This document shows positions 42,069 to 54,503 of a stretch of DNA of 64,000 nucleotides, piece by piece. The position numbers were made by a program, and so were the translations under genes. Position 1 is the first letter of the stretch, and every line of letters begins with the position of its first letter. This DNA comes from an uncultured Ellagibacter sp. (GTDB lineage Bacteria > Actinomycetota > Coriobacteriia > Coriobacteriales > Eggerthellaceae), in the NCBI RefSeq assembly GCF_934643285.1, contig NZ_CAKUBT010000010.1, positions 1 to 64,000 on the forward strand, given 5' to 3'. The notes under the pieces are model-generated. The model was not told the origin of the DNA. It worked only from the letters and a program-made list of their open reading frames with translations, and did not search any database.

Positions 42069-42680
42069 GTGAAAGCAAAACTGAAGACGAAGTTGGCAAA
42101 GGCCGGTGTCGCAGCTGCATCTGCAGCAAGCCTTGCATGTGCTTTCCCCACCCTCGCGTTCGCCTCTGAGGAGAAAGAAGGCATCGCGGTGCTCATTCCC
42201 GATATGAATGAGTTCATTCCGATGCTCGTTGCCTTCATCATCATTCTCATCGTGCTGGCCAAGTTCGGTTGGCCCGTGGTTGACAACATCATCACGAAGC
42301 GCGAGAGCACCATCAAGGAAGCCCTTAAGAAGTCTGAGGAAGCCCAGGTAGAAGCCGAGCGCACGCTTGCCGAGTACAAGCGCCAGCTCGAGGAAGCCAA
42401 GGCTCAGTCCGCGAAGATCATCGCGGATGCGAAGGCTACGGGCGAGGCTGTCAAGGCCGACATCACCAACAAGGCCCAGGCTGAGTCTGCCCAGATGATC
42501 GAAAAGGCTCGCGGTGCGATCGAGGCCGAGAAGAAGGCCGCTGTCGCCGAGCTGCAGGGTTCTATCGCCGATCTGTCCGTCGACGTGGCTTCTCGCCTTG
42601 TCGGCCACGACCTGAACGACGATGAGCACCGCAAGATCATCGAGCATTACGTGACCGAGGCGGGCAGTTTCAATGCCTAA
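42069..42680 (+). CDS. atpF: ATP synthase F0 subunit b with signal-peptide-like N-terminus
   Basis: This 203-residue stator subunit starts at GTG 42069 after AAGGTGG. Residues 1-31 look like a cleavable signal peptide: several lysines, a hydrophobic Ala-rich core and an AFA site. The usual membrane anchor (about 46-66) and a long charged coiled coil (about 75-185) follow. Standard b subunits have only a few residues before the anchor. The end overlaps atpH by 8 bp. Confidence 0.94.
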   Translation: MKAKLKTKLAKAGVAAASAASLACAFPTLAFASEEKEGIAVLIPDMNEFIPMLVAFIIILIVLAKFGWPVVDNIITKRESTIKEALKKSEEAQVEAERTLAEYKRQLEEAKAQSAKIIADAKATGEAVKADITNKAQAESAQMIEKARGAIEAEKKAAVAELQGSIADLSVDVASRLVGHDLNDDEHRKIIEHYVTEAGSFNA

Positions 42681-43251
42681 TAACCGCCTCATCACCAAAG
42701 AGAAGATCGCCGCGTACGCATCGGTACTCCTCGATGCCGCGAACACTTCCGGCGGCCAAGACGCTGTTCTCGAAGTGCGCGAACAGGCGGAGAAGATCGT
42801 CTCCGTGATGCGGACGAATGTCGATCTTTCAGGCGCTCTGGAAGACGCGGCGTACACGCCCGAACAGAGGGCCCAGATTGCACGTGCGGCTTTTGCGCAG
42901 TGCAACCCTGCTTTCACCGAGGTTCTGGCCGTCATGGCAGAGCGCGGTGAGATCAAGTTGCTCCCGCAGGTCCGTGCAAGCTACGAAAACCAGGTGGAAA
43001 CCAAGCTCAACCTGTGCATCCTCGATGTGACCACGGTTGTTGAGCTCGATGACCATCTGCGCGACATCATCAAGCAAAAAGCCGAATCCGAGCTGGGCAT
43101 GAAGGTCGTTCTTCGCGAGCGCATCGACAAGTCCATCTTGGGCGGCATCATCATGAGCGCGGGCGACAAGCGCATTGACGCGAGCGTGGCTAGCCAGCTC
43201 AACAATGCGCGCATCGTGCTGAAGAAGAAAACAGATGGAGGTGAATGCTAG
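42673..43251 (+). CDS. atpH: ATP synthase F1 subunit delta
   Basis: This 192-residue protein joins the stator b subunits to the top of the alpha/beta ring (OSCP homologue). The C-terminal [21 protein letters not shown] matches the conserved family signature. It overlaps atpF by 8 bp, and its TAG overlaps the atpA GTG by one base, so it is translationally coupled on both sides. Confidence 0.94.
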   Translation: MPNNRLITKEKIAAYASVLLDAANTSGGQDAVLEVREQAEKIVSVMRTNVDLSGALEDAAYTPEQRAQIARAAFAQCNPAFTEVLAVMAERGEIKLLPQVRASYENQVETKLNLCILDVTTVVELDDHLRDIIKQKAESELGMKVVLRERIDKSILGGIIMSAGDKRIDASVASQLNNARIVLKKKTDGGEC

Positions 43252-44816
43252 TGACTGAAATTACCGCACAGTCCATTGACGAAGCGCTGCGTAAGCAGTT
43301 GGCCTCCCTTGAAGTGAGCGTTGATTCCCGCGAGGTCGGTACCGTCATCCAGGTCGGCGACGGCATCGCTCGTGTTGACGGTCTGAAGAACGCGATGGCT
43401 GGCGAGCTTCTCGAGTTCGTCGGATCCAACGGTAAGACCGTGTTCGGCTTGGCCCAGAACCTCGAAGAGGATGAGGTCGGCGCCGTTCTTCTCGGTGACG
43501 TCACCGCAATCAAGGAAAATGATCAGGTCCGCACCACGGGCCGCATCATGGAGGTTCCGTCCGGCAAAGGCCTGCTCGGCCGCGTCGTGAACCCGCTCGG
43601 CATGCCGATTGACGGCAAGGGCGAGATCGAGGCCGAAGGCACCCGCCCGGTCGAGTTCAAGGCCCCTGGCGTTATCAGCCGTAAGCCTGTTCACGAGCCG
43701 ATGCAGACCGGCATCATGGCTATCGACTCCATGATCCCTATCGGACGTGGCCAGCGCGAGCTTATCATTGGCGACCGCCAGACCGGTAAGACCGCTATCG
43801 CCATCGACGCCATCATCAACCAAAAAGACGAAGACATGATCTGCATCTATGTTGCGATCGGTCAGAAGGCTTCTACGGTTGCCGGCGTTATGGAGACCCT
43901 CGAGCGTTACGACGCCATGAAGTACACGATCATCGTGTCTGCAACGGCTGCTGATTCCGCTCCGCTGCAGTACATCGCGCCTATGGCCGGTGCTGCAATG
44001 GGCGAGTACTTCGTCTACAACGGCGAAGACGGCAAGCCCGCAGGCCCGGAGAACCCGGGACGCCATGTGCTCATCATCTACGATGACTTGTCCAAGCAGG
44101 CGGTGGCCTACCGACAGATGTCGCTGACCCTTCGTCGCCCGCCGGGACGCGAAGCATATCCTGGCGACATCTTCTACCTGCATTCTCGCCTGCTCGAACG
44201 TGCAGTCAAGATGTCCGACGAGTACGGCCGCGGCTCCATGACGGCTCTGCCGATCATCGAGACCCAGGCTGGCGACGTCTCCGCTTACATTCCGACCAAC
44301 GTGATTTCCATTACCGACGGCCAGATCTTCTTGTCCACGGACCTGTTCTTCCAGGGCCAGCGACCGGCAGTCAACGTTGGTATCTCGGTTTCCCGCGTTG
44401 GCGGCTCCGCTCAGACCAAGGCTATGAAGTCCGTCGCAGGCACCCTGCGCCTCGACTTGGCCGCTTACCGCGAGCTGCAGGCGTTCACGCAGTTCGGCAG
44501 CGACCTCGACAAGGCGACCCAGGATCAGCTGAACCGCGGCGCTCACATGACCGAGCTTCTGAAGCAGGGTCGTTACGTCCCGATGCCCTTCTATGATCAG
44601 GCTATCGCCATCTATGCTGGCGGTAACGGCTACCTCGACGATATCCCGGTTGCCGATGTTGTTCGCTTCCGTGGTGAGCTCATCGAGTACCTGCATGCGT
44701 CTAAGCCTGCCATCGTTGAGAGCGTCAAGACCGAGAAGAAGTTCACCGACGAGACCAAGACCGAGCTGAATGCCGCTATCGAGGCGTTCAAGACCCAGTT
44801 TTCGCCTTCGGTGTAA
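43251..44816 (+). CDS. atpA: ATP synthase F1 subunit alpha
   Basis: This 521-residue subunit binds non-catalytic ATP. Its P-loop is GDRQTGKT (about residue 170), preceded by the [10 protein letters not shown] strand. The SALP-type [17 protein letters not shown] signature is intact. GTG 43251 is chosen over ATG 43245 because GGAGG lies nine bases upstream of the GTG but touches the ATG. It overlaps the atpH stop by one base. atpG follows after 12 bp. Confidence 0.96.
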   Translation: MTEITAQSIDEALRKQLASLEVSVDSREVGTVIQVGDGIARVDGLKNAMAGELLEFVGSNGKTVFGLAQNLEEDEVGAVLLGDVTAIKENDQVRTTGRIMEVPSGKGLLGRVVNPLGMPIDGKGEIEAEGTRPVEFKAPGVISRKPVHEPMQTGIMAIDSMIPIGRGQRELIIGDRQTGKTAIAIDAIINQKDEDMICIYVAIGQKASTVAGVMETLERYDAMKYTIIVSATAADSAPLQYIAPMAGAAMGEYFVYNGEDGKPAGPENPGRHVLIIYDDLSKQAVAYRQMSLTLRRPPGREAYPGDIFYLHSRLLERAVKMSDEYGRGSMTALPIIETQAGDVSAYIPTNVISITDGQIFLSTDLFFQGQRPAVNVGISVSRVGGSAQTKAMKSVAGTLRLDLAAYRELQAFTQFGSDLDKATQDQLNRGAHMTELLKQGRYVPMPFYDQAIAIYAGGNGYLDDIPVADVVRFRGELIEYLHASKPAIVESVKTEKKFTDETKTELNAAIEAFKTQFSPSV

Positions 44817-44828
44817 GGTAGGTATCAT

Positions 44829-47651
<2,823 letters not shown>

Positions 47652-47679
47652 GCTTATCGCAGCCATCACTTGAAAAGAA

Positions 47680-47713
47680 AAGGCCGACTCCCGATGAGGG
47701 GGTCGGCCTTTTT
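47680..47713. terminator. Bidirectional terminator after the atp operon
   Basis: AAGGCCGAC (47680-47688) pairs with GTCGGCCTT (47702-47710), with TTT after it on the plus strand and TTTTCTTTTC on the minus side. It serves both atpC and the convergent CobW-type gene. Confidence 0.85.
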
Positions 47714-47719
47714 GTTCGC

Positions 47720-48850
47720 TTACTTATGCCAATCGACGAGGCAGGAGTCGAGGCCGGCGATGAGGGCTTCCTTGTCCATATGACGTCCGATGAAGCAGAT
47801 CTTGTTCATGCGGTCGCCCACTTCAGGATCCCAGTCTTCCATAATCTCGGGGTACTCGGTGATCGCCTGCTGGCGCTCATCCTCGGTGGCGGCGTCGACG
47901 AACATGCTGCTCTCGTCCATCGTCATCTGGCGGCCCGCCTGCTCGAAGACGTATGCCGTGTCCGGATGTTCGGTCACCCACATGATGCCCTTCGCGCGGA
48001 TGATGCTCGTGGGCCACCCCTCCGCGTACTCGTTGAGTTTGTCGAGGTCAAATGGTTTGCGACGCTTGTAGATGAAGGTCTCGATGTCGTACTCGAGAAC
48101 CTCAGGGTCGTCGTGCTCCTCGGGATGTTCCATCGCGTCTGCCCAGGCGGCGGAGTTGTAGGCCTTTTCGAAGTCGAAGCGGTTCGTGTCGAGAAGCTCA
48201 CTCATGGGAACGTCGCCGCGCGTCGCCTCCACGATGACTGCTTCCTTCTGTAGGCTGCGAACGATTGCCTTCAGCTCATCCATTTGCTCGGGCGTCACCT
48301 TGTCGGCCTTGTTCAGGATGAGCGTCGAGCAGAACTCGATCTGTTGGATGAGCAGGCTCTCGATGTCGTCCTCGTCGATGTCTTCCTCTAACAGGTCGCG
48401 CCCGCCGTTGAACTCGTCGTACATGCGCGCGCAGTCCACAACGGCCACGATGTTGTCCAAATCGAGCGGTGCGTGTCCCTCGTTTTTCGTCTGATCGCAG
48501 AAGTCGGAGATGATGTAGGCAATGGGAATCGGTTCGCAGATGCCCGATGCCTCGATGATGATGTAGTCGTACTTGCCCGCGTTCGCGATGTCGGTCAGCT
48601 GGTTTGCCAGGTCATCGGAAAGCGTGCAGCACAGACATCCATTCGTGAGTGGAATGAGGTCGCCATCCATCTCGGAGAACCCGTTCGAATCGATCAGCGC
48701 TGCGTCGACGTTCACCTCGCCGATGTCGTTCACGATGACCGCGGCGCGGATGCCTTCCTCGTTTGCGAGGATGTGGTTCAAAAGGGTGGTCTTGCCTGCT
48801 CCGAGGTATCCAGTGAGCAGGATGATTTTAATCGGCTTCTCTTCTTCCAT
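47720..48850 (-). CDS. CobW/YjiA/ZNG1-type metallochaperone GTPase
   Basis: This 376-residue G3E GTPase has Walker A GYLGAGKT (residues 14-21), the metal-binding CXCC motif C72, C74, C75 in GCLCCTL, Walker B/switch EASG and base specificity LNKAD. A C-terminal CobW_C-like domain follows about residue 230. Family members insert Zn or Co into target enzymes using GTP hydrolysis. No cobalamin or zinc-uptake gene is adjacent, so the metal is undetermined. The leader contains AGTCGGC/GCCGACT inverted repeats (about 48867-48897). Confidence 0.9.
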   Translation of the reverse strand: MEEEKPIKIILLTGYLGAGKTTLLNHILANEEGIRAAVIVNDIGEVNVDAALIDSNGFSEMDGDLIPLTNGCLCCTLSDDLANQLTDIANAGKYDYIIIEASGICEPIPIAYIISDFCDQTKNEGHAPLDLDNIVAVVDCARMYDEFNGGRDLLEEDIDEDDIESLLIQQIEFCSTLILNKADKVTPEQMDELKAIVRSLQKEAVIVEATRGDVPMSELLDTNRFDFEKAYNSAAWADAMEHPEEHDDPEVLEYDIETFIYKRRKPFDLDKLNEYAEGWPTSIIRAKGIMWVTEHPDTAYVFEQAGRQMTMDESSMFVDAATEDERQQAITEYPEIMEDWDPEVGDRMNKICFIGRHMDKEALIAGLDSCLVDWHK

Positions 48851-49129
48851 GAAGCGCTCCTTTGCAGTCGGCTCGTTTGCTTCAGTTTGCTGCCGACTAC
48901 TTTACTCCAAAGGCACACTTCGCGCGGTCATCTCCATGTGAAACCGCCCGTAATCGAACAAAAGCTGTGGCTTTCGCGCAGCGCCTGCCGTATGCGGGAC
49001 GGGCCTTGTCGGCTGCGATACAATGCAGGGACGAAACATGAATCGATGCCGGCCGCGCGAGGCTTTTCTTGCGCGGCCGCGTTGCGCATCCGCGCATTTC
49101 CCGTTCGCAGTATGCAGGAGAAGATACCT

Positions 49130-51514
49130 ATGCCCGTAGACATCGCCACGTTAAACGGCCCGCAGGCCGAAGCTGTCCAGTGCACGGAAGGCCCGCTTTT
49201 GGTACTGGCGGGCGCAGGCTCGGGCAAGACGCGCGTACTTACCTACCGAATCGCCCATCTCGTGGAAGACCTGGATGTGGCGCCGTGGGAAATTCTTGCG
49301 ATCACCTTCACCAACAAAGCTGCTGCCGAAATGCGCGAGCGCCTTCAGGGCATCATCGGGCCGCGGTGCCGCGGCATGTGGGTCTCCACCTTCCACAGCA
49401 TGTGCGTGCGCATGTTGCGCGCCGACGCCGAGCGTCTCGGCTTCTCGAAGAGCTTCACCATCTACGACACCGACGACCAGAAGCGCCTGTACAAGGAAAT
49501 CATGGCAGAGCTCGACATCGACCCGAAGCGCTTTCCCATAAACGCCCTCATGGGGCGCATCTCCCAGGCGAAAAACGAGCTCATCGTGCCGGGCGATTTC
49601 GAGAAGCAGGCGATCGACCCGGTGGGAAAGGTGGCCGCTCGCATCTACACACGCCTGCAGGAGCGCTTGCGTGCTGCGAACGCCTTCGACTTCGACGATC
49701 TGCTCGTGTATGCGTATCTGCTGCTGAAGAACCATCCCGATGTGCTCGAGGCCTATCAGGAGCGCTTCCGCTACATCATGGTGGACGAATATCAGGACAC
49801 TAACCATGCGCAGTACGCGATCACGGGGCTTTTGGCGCAGAAGTACAAAAACATCATGGTCGTGGGCGACGACGACCAGTCCATTTACTCGTGGCGCGGT
49901 GCCGACATTCGCAACATCCTCGAGTTCGAGCAGGATTATCCCAACTGCCACACGGTGAAGCTTGAGCAGAACTACCGCAGCGTGGGCAACGTGCTCGCCG
50001 CTGCGAACGCCGTCATCGCGAACAACCAGCATCGCAAGGCGAAAAAGCTCTTCACCTCCGCCGAGGACGGCGAGAAAATCCACGTCTATATGGCGACTGA
50101 CGAGCGCGATGAGGGCCGTTGGATCGCGGGCGAGATCGAGAAGCGCCGCTCGGCTGGCATGTCGTACAACCAGATCGCCGTTTTCTACCGCACGAACGCG
50201 CAGTCGCGCATGCTTGAAGATATGCTTTTGCGCGCGGGCGTGCCCTACCGCATCGTCGGCGGCACGAAGTTCTTCGATCGCGCGGAGATTCGCGACGTCA
50301 TGGCATACCTCACGCTGGTCGTGAACCCCGCCGACGACATTGCCGCAAAGCGCGTCATCAATGTGCCGCGCCGCGGAATCGGCAAGACCACCATCGAGCG
50401 CATCGAGCAGTTCGCCCGCGAGATGGGCATGACGTTCATGCAAGGCGCCGAGCTCGTCGTTCTCGATCCCGAGCTGCGCGCCTCGACCCGTCGCGCGGTG
50501 GGGGAGTTCGTGGAGCTTATCAAGGAGGCTCAGGAGTATTCGGGCGAGCTGCGCCGCGTGGTGGAGATGATCGTCGATCGCGCGGGACTCATCTCTGCGC
50601 TCACCAACGAGAACACCGACGAGGCGCGCGGGCGCATCGAGAACATCCAGGAGTTCATGGGCGTTGTCGACGAGTTCTCGCAGACGCATGAGGAGGACGA
50701 CGCTGAGTTTGCGGCGCCGACGGAGGGGGATGCGGTTGCCGGCGACGCGGAGCCCGTGCGCGTGCTCCGTGGGGATTCCCTCGCCGACTTCATCGAGTGG
50801 GTCCGCCTGCGCACCGATTTGGACACCATGGGGGAGGACGGCAAGGCAGTCACGCTCATGACCGTGCACTCCTCAAAGGGTCTCGAGTTCGATTGCGTAT
50901 TCACGGCGGGCATGGAGGAGACCCTTTTCCCGCACATGAACAGCGTGAACGACGCTGCGGGAATTGAGGAGGAGCGCAGGCTTGCCTACGTTGCGATCAC
51001 CCGTGCGCGAAAGGTGCTCTACCTCACGTGCGCGCAGCAGCGCCAGATTTTCGGCCAGACGTCGGCGAACCCGGTATCGCGCTTCATCCACGAGATTCCC
51101 GCCGAGCTGCGCCAAACGTCGGGATTGGGCTCTGCGGGCTTTTCCGGCACCGGCTGGGAGAAGCGCGGCAGCCGCCGAGGCATCGCGGGAAGCGGTACGG
51201 AGGCGGGTGGCGGCCGCGTGTTTGGGCGCTCGAGCGCGTCGGGAAGCGCAGGCCGTGGCGACCGCGATCGCGCAGGCCGAAGCGGGCATACGGGGTTGAG
51301 CGCTCACGGTTCGGGCAGCTACGTGAACCCGAAGGCGGGGAAGAAGGAAGCGGCGGGCGTCGCCTTCTCCGTCGGCGACGCGGTCGACCACAAGACATTC
51401 GGCCGCGGCAAGGTTGTGAAGGTCGACGGCGACACGCTCCACATCCGCTTCGCGAAAACCGGCCAGACGAAGAAGCTTCTGAAGGACTACGCCCCCATCG
51501 TGAAGATCGGCTAG
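49130..51514 (+). CDS. pcrA: ATP-dependent DNA helicase, UvrD/PcrA type
   Basis: This 794-residue superfamily 1A helicase unwinds DNA 3' to 5' in repair and in clearing stalled polymerase. Motif I is GAGSGKT (28-34), then FTNKAAAEM, motif II VDEYQDTN, motif III GDDDQSIYSWRGA, and LMTVHSSKGLEF and AYVAITRA near the end of the core. A Gly/Ser/Arg-rich linker (about 670-740) leads to a Tudor-like C-terminus (GDAVDHKTFGRGKVVKV) that binds RNA polymerase in PcrA. AGGAGA precedes ATG 49130. An in-frame ATG at 49112 overlaps that site. Confidence 0.93.
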   Translation: MPVDIATLNGPQAEAVQCTEGPLLVLAGAGSGKTRVLTYRIAHLVEDLDVAPWEILAITFTNKAAAEMRERLQGIIGPRCRGMWVSTFHSMCVRMLRADAERLGFSKSFTIYDTDDQKRLYKEIMAELDIDPKRFPINALMGRISQAKNELIVPGDFEKQAIDPVGKVAARIYTRLQERLRAANAFDFDDLLVYAYLLLKNHPDVLEAYQERFRYIMVDEYQDTNHAQYAITGLLAQKYKNIMVVGDDDQSIYSWRGADIRNILEFEQDYPNCHTVKLEQNYRSVGNVLAAANAVIANNQHRKAKKLFTSAEDGEKIHVYMATDERDEGRWIAGEIEKRRSAGMSYNQIAVFYRTNAQSRMLEDMLLRAGVPYRIVGGTKFFDRAEIRDVMAYLTLVVNPADDIAAKRVINVPRRGIGKTTIERIEQFAREMGMTFMQGAELVVLDPELRASTRRAVGEFVELIKEAQEYSGELRRVVEMIVDRAGLISALTNENTDEARGRIENIQEFMGVVDEFSQTHEEDDAEFAAPTEGDAVAGDAEPVRVLRGDSLADFIEWVRLRTDLDTMGEDGKAVTLMTVHSSKGLEFDCVFTAGMEETLFPHMNSVNDAAGIEEERRLAYVAITRARKVLYLTCAQQRQIFGQTSANPVSRFIHEIPAELRQTSGLGSAGFSGTGWEKRGSRRGIAGSGTEAGGGRVFGRSSASGSAGRGDRDRAGRSGHTGLSAHGSGSYVNPKAGKKEAAGVAFSVGDAVDHKTFGRGKVVKVDGDTLHIRFAKTGQTKKLLKDYAPIVKIG

Positions 51515-51527
51515 TGCAGGCGAGGGG

Positions 51528-51566
51528 CTGCAAGGGAAGGCTCATCTCCCTGGCAGCCTCTTTGCT
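51528..51566 (+). terminator. Terminator of pcrA
   Basis: GAGGGGCTGC pairs with GCAGCCTCTT. The loop contains a further GGGA/TCCC pairing, and TTTGCTC follows. Confidence 0.6.
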
Positions 51567-51677
51567 CAAGGGGGCGATGTGCCATCGAGCACGGGCTTTC
51601 GGTTCGACTGCCGCTTTCCTTTAGCTTTAATGCTTCTTGACCGCATGGCTGCCAAGAAGACTCGACCCTGTCTCTCC

Positions 51678-51706
51678 TTGCGAACAAGTAGAGATACAAG
51701 TATACT
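51678..51706 (+). promoter_or_regulatory. Promoter of the vapBC-like operon
   Basis: TTGCGA (51678-51683) and TATACT (51701-51706) are separated by exactly 17 bp. Transcription should begin near 51713, inside the palindromic operator. Confidence 0.7.
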
Positions 51707-51721
51707 TGGTTCTATACTTGT
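51684..51721. promoter_or_regulatory. 38-bp compound palindromic operator of the toxin-antitoxin operon
   Basis: ACAAGTA (51684-51690), the perfect palindrome CAAGTATACTTG (51697-51708) and TACTTGT (51715-51721) all share one axis at 51702.5. This gives four CAAGTA half-sites at 12-bp intervals covering the -10 region, as expected for cooperative binding of RHH antitoxin dimers. Confidence 0.75.
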
Positions 51722-51739
51722 TGTTGTAAGGAGGGTGCG

Positions 51740-51982
51740 ATGCCCCAGCTGTCCTTGTATCTCGATGACGAAACAATGGAATCTTTGCGTGATGGTGCAG
51801 GTCGCGAGCGTGTTTCGCTGTCCCAATACGCTCGCTGTCTTATTCAAAACCGGGCGGAATCGGCGTGGCCTGCGGGCTTTTGGGAAACATACGGCGCACT
51901 TGATGATCCGACGTTCGTCGAGCCGCTTGAGCTGGATGCTTCGTTGGACGATTCCATTTCGTTCGATTCTCCGTTTGAGTAG
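51740..51982 (+). CDS. Ribbon-helix-helix antitoxin (VapB-like)
   Basis: This 80-residue protein begins MPQLSLYLDDETMESLRDG and continues RVSLSQYARCLI, the beta-strand/helix/helix pattern of RHH (CopG/Arc) DNA-binding antitoxins. The C-terminal half is acidic (several Asp and Glu after residue 54) and probably wraps the toxin. TAAGGAGG precedes the ATG. The PIN toxin gene starts 10 bp later. The promoter is covered by a symmetric operator, which points to autorepression by the complex. RHH antitoxins also occur with other toxins, but the PIN neighbour defines the pair. Confidence 0.86.
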   Translation: MPQLSLYLDDETMESLRDGAGRERVSLSQYARCLIQNRAESAWPAGFWETYGALDDPTFVEPLELDASLDDSISFDSPFE

Positions 51983-51992
51983 GCGGTGCGTT

Positions 51993-52394
51993 GTGTACTT
52001 TCTCGACTCTTGCGTTTGCATTGAATTCATGCGCGGACGGATGCCTTACCTGTACAACCTTTTGCGAAGAAGCGATCCGCGCCTGTTCAAAGTGCCTTCT
52101 GTTGTGGAGGCGGAGCTTTTGCTCGGAGCAGAGAAAAGCGCTCGCATGGAAGAGAATCGCTTGCTTGTCGAGCAGTTTCTTCTTCCCTTCGAAGTCGTTT
52201 CCTTCGACTCCGGAGCTGCGCGGGAATACGCGACCATTCGTGCGCAACTGGAATCAAAAGGGCAGCTCATCGGCCCGAACGATATGCTCATTGCCGCTAC
52301 AGCGCGCTCGCGCAACGCCACGCTGGTGACGCGTAATGCAAGGGAGTTCAAGCGCGTGCCAGGGCTGAAGCTGGAAGAGTGGGCCGAGGAGTAG
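51993..52394 (+). CDS. PIN-domain ribonuclease toxin (VapC-like)
   Basis: This 133-residue PIN nuclease has acidic metal-binding residues at D5 (FLDSC), E41 (VVEAELLLGA) and D97 (GPNDMLIAA), plus the conserved polar N115 in TRNAREF. VapC toxins cleave tRNA or rRNA and are neutralised by their antitoxin. The start is GTG 51993 behind AGGCGG. It is 10 bp downstream of the antitoxin. The gene is complete and the active site intact, so the toxin is probably functional. It ends 36 bp from the convergent sdaA stop. Confidence 0.88.
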   Translation: MYFLDSCVCIEFMRGRMPYLYNLLRRSDPRLFKVPSVVEAELLLGAEKSARMEENRLLVEQFLLPFEVVSFDSGAAREYATIRAQLESKGQLIGPNDMLIAATARSRNATLVTRNAREFKRVPGLKLEEWAEE

Positions 52395-52430
52395 GGTGGT
52401 TTTCCAAATCTGGCTTCGGTGGGATGCCCT

Positions 52431-54062
52431 CTAGCCCCTGTTCAGGCAGCTTTCGCAGTAGGCGCAGGCGGCGGGGGTGGCGGCGAGGCCCCCGAGGGCG
52501 CTTTCACGCAGCTCGAAGGGGAGGCTCTTGCCCACAGCGAACATCGCATCGACCGTCTGGTCGAAGTCGACGAGGTTCCCGATACCCGCAAGGGCGATCT
52601 CCGCACTCACGAGCGCAACGGCGGCACCTGCCGCGTTTCGCTTCTGGCAGGGCACTTCCACCAGTCCCGCCACGGGGTCGCAGACGAGCCCCATCAGGCT
52701 GGTGAGTGCGTTCGCGGCAGCGTTCAGGCACTGCGCGGGCGTGCCCCCGGCAAGCTCGCAGGTTGCCGCAGCGGCCATGGCGCATGCGGCGCCCACCTCC
52801 GCCTGGCAGCCGCCCTCGGCGCCCGACACGGTGGCGTTTCTCGTGATGAGGTATCCCACGGCGGCCGCGCAGGAAAGCCCGCGAGCCAGGTCTTCATCGG
52901 TGAATCCGCGCTCTTCTCCGAGTGCCATGAGCACACCGGGGACGACGCCCGCACTGCCCGCAGTGGGCGCGGCGACGATGCGGCCCATCGACGCGTTCGT
53001 CTCAAGGACGGCCATCGCGTAGGTCGCCGCCTTCGCCGTCAAATCGCCGCAGACGCTTCTCCCGGACGCATGGAGCGCGCGCATCCGTTGCGCCTCGCTG
53101 CCCAAAAGGCCGCCCATGGACTCGGCCGGTTCTTCGATCGGCCGCAGCGTTGAGGCGCGCATTGCGCTAAGCGCGCGCTTGAGGTACTCCTGCGTGTCGG
53201 CGGCGCACCCCTGCGACGCGCACAGGGCCTCTTCTCGGGCGCAGAATGCTTGCGAGATGGTCGATTCATGAGCATCGCACCAGTTCAAGAGCTCTTTCCC
53301 GCTTGCAAAATCGAGCGCTTCGAAGTTTATGAGCGCCTGCCCCTCGTCGATGTTGTCGCCTTTCGCGCTTTCACCCTCGGAAGCTGTGCTGTCGGCGGGA
53401 ATCACGCGCACGTCGAAGATGCCGGGGTGCTCGGCGATCGCGCGGCGCACCTTGTCGCTCACCCGCTGGTCGCACTCGAGCACGGTGTAGGCTACCTGGC
53501 CGCGCCTTTCGCGGAACATGCGCGTCGTCGCGATGTTTACACCTTCATCCGATAGGCACCTTGCGATATGGGCGAGCACGCCCGCTTCGTCTCGCTGTCG
53601 TACGACGACGCTCGTGTGCTCGCCGGTGATATGCACGTCGATGCCGTCGAGGCGGGTGATCACGGCCGCGCCGCCGCCGATGCTCTCGCCGCGCACGCAA
53701 ACCGTGCAGCCCGCCTCGTCAGTCACGGTGACGTCGATCGTGTTGGGGTGCGCGAAATCGTCGGCCTGGGGGTCGGGGGTGAAGGAGAAGACGAGCCCCT
53801 TTGCGGAGGCCCAGCGGAAGGAGTCGCGAACGCGCAGGTCATCAGCGGCAAACCCAAGCATGCCCGCGACGAGGGCCTTATCGGTGCCGTGGCCTTGGTA
53901 GGTGTGTGCGAACGACCCCAAGAGACGAAACTCCGCCTTTTGGGGAGCCGACCCGCAGAGGTTTCTCGCCATGAGCGCGATGCGCAGCGCCCCTGCCGTA
54001 TGCGAGGAGGAGGGTCCGACCATGATCGGGCCGATGATGTCGCGAAGTCCAAGCGTTTTCAT
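52431..54062 (-). CDS. sdaA: L-serine ammonia-lyase, iron-sulfur-dependent, single chain
   Basis: This 543-residue enzyme deaminates L-serine to pyruvate. The N-terminal beta domain starts LRDIIGPIMVGPSSSHTAGALR. An ACT domain lies near residues 150-220. The alpha domain follows, with SMGRIVAAPTAGSAGVVPGV and cluster cysteines in the GGCQAEVGAAC region and the C-terminal CAYCESC tail. Order beta-ACT-alpha in one chain is the fused form. AGGAG precedes ATG 54062. A longer reading to 54233 is repetitive upstream DNA. Confidence 0.93.
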   Translation of the reverse strand: MKTLGLRDIIGPIMVGPSSSHTAGALRIALMARNLCGSAPQKAEFRLLGSFAHTYQGHGTDKALVAGMLGFAADDLRVRDSFRWASAKGLVFSFTPDPQADDFAHPNTIDVTVTDEAGCTVCVRGESIGGGAAVITRLDGIDVHITGEHTSVVVRQRDEAGVLAHIARCLSDEGVNIATTRMFRERRGQVAYTVLECDQRVSDKVRRAIAEHPGIFDVRVIPADSTASEGESAKGDNIDEGQALINFEALDFASGKELLNWCDAHESTISQAFCAREEALCASQGCAADTQEYLKRALSAMRASTLRPIEEPAESMGGLLGSEAQRMRALHASGRSVCGDLTAKAATYAMAVLETNASMGRIVAAPTAGSAGVVPGVLMALGEERGFTDEDLARGLSCAAAVGYLITRNATVSGAEGGCQAEVGAACAMAAAATCELAGGTPAQCLNAAANALTSLMGLVCDPVAGLVEVPCQKRNAAGAAVALVSAEIALAGIGNLVDFDQTVDAMFAVGKSLPFELRESALGGLAATPAACAYCESCLNRG

Positions 54063-54503
54063 GGGAATGAGCTCCTGTTTCTCCTCGGTTTGATGTTGTC
54101 GCGTGCGTCTTGCGGAATGACGTGTGCGTTGCGTGCAGCGTGTGCAAAGCCGCCCGCGGCATGCGCAATGGCGTGAGCGTTGCGCGTGATGTGTCGCAAC
54201 AAGCATCCTCAACTTCCGTTTCGAGATGCGCATCGCCGTGCCGATTCCATCAACACTATATATCAGTTGCGTTGGGGCAAAGGGGGTGGAAAGCGCGAGC
54301 TCGCAAGCGCAGAGGCTCCGCGACCTGCAATCCCTTTCACGCCGACACCTGGCGCGATTGCGTTTCCGAGCTCGCGCGATGCGGGGTGTGCGTTATACTG
54401 TTCGGGCATTTTCAACATCCCGCCGAGAGCGCTCAGGTTAGCTGCGCACCGCGACGAACGTTGCCGCTTTGAGCTGCGCGGCGGAGAAGCAAGGAGAGAG
54501 AAC
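54063..54503. other. Divergent intergenic region between sdaA and ppaC
   Basis: No gene is supported. A 51-bp imperfect tandem repeat rich in GCGTTGCG lies at about 54111-54212. AT-rich TATATA near 54258 may serve sdaA, and TATACT (54394-54399) is a -10 candidate for ppaC with a leader of about 100 nt. Confidence 0.5.
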
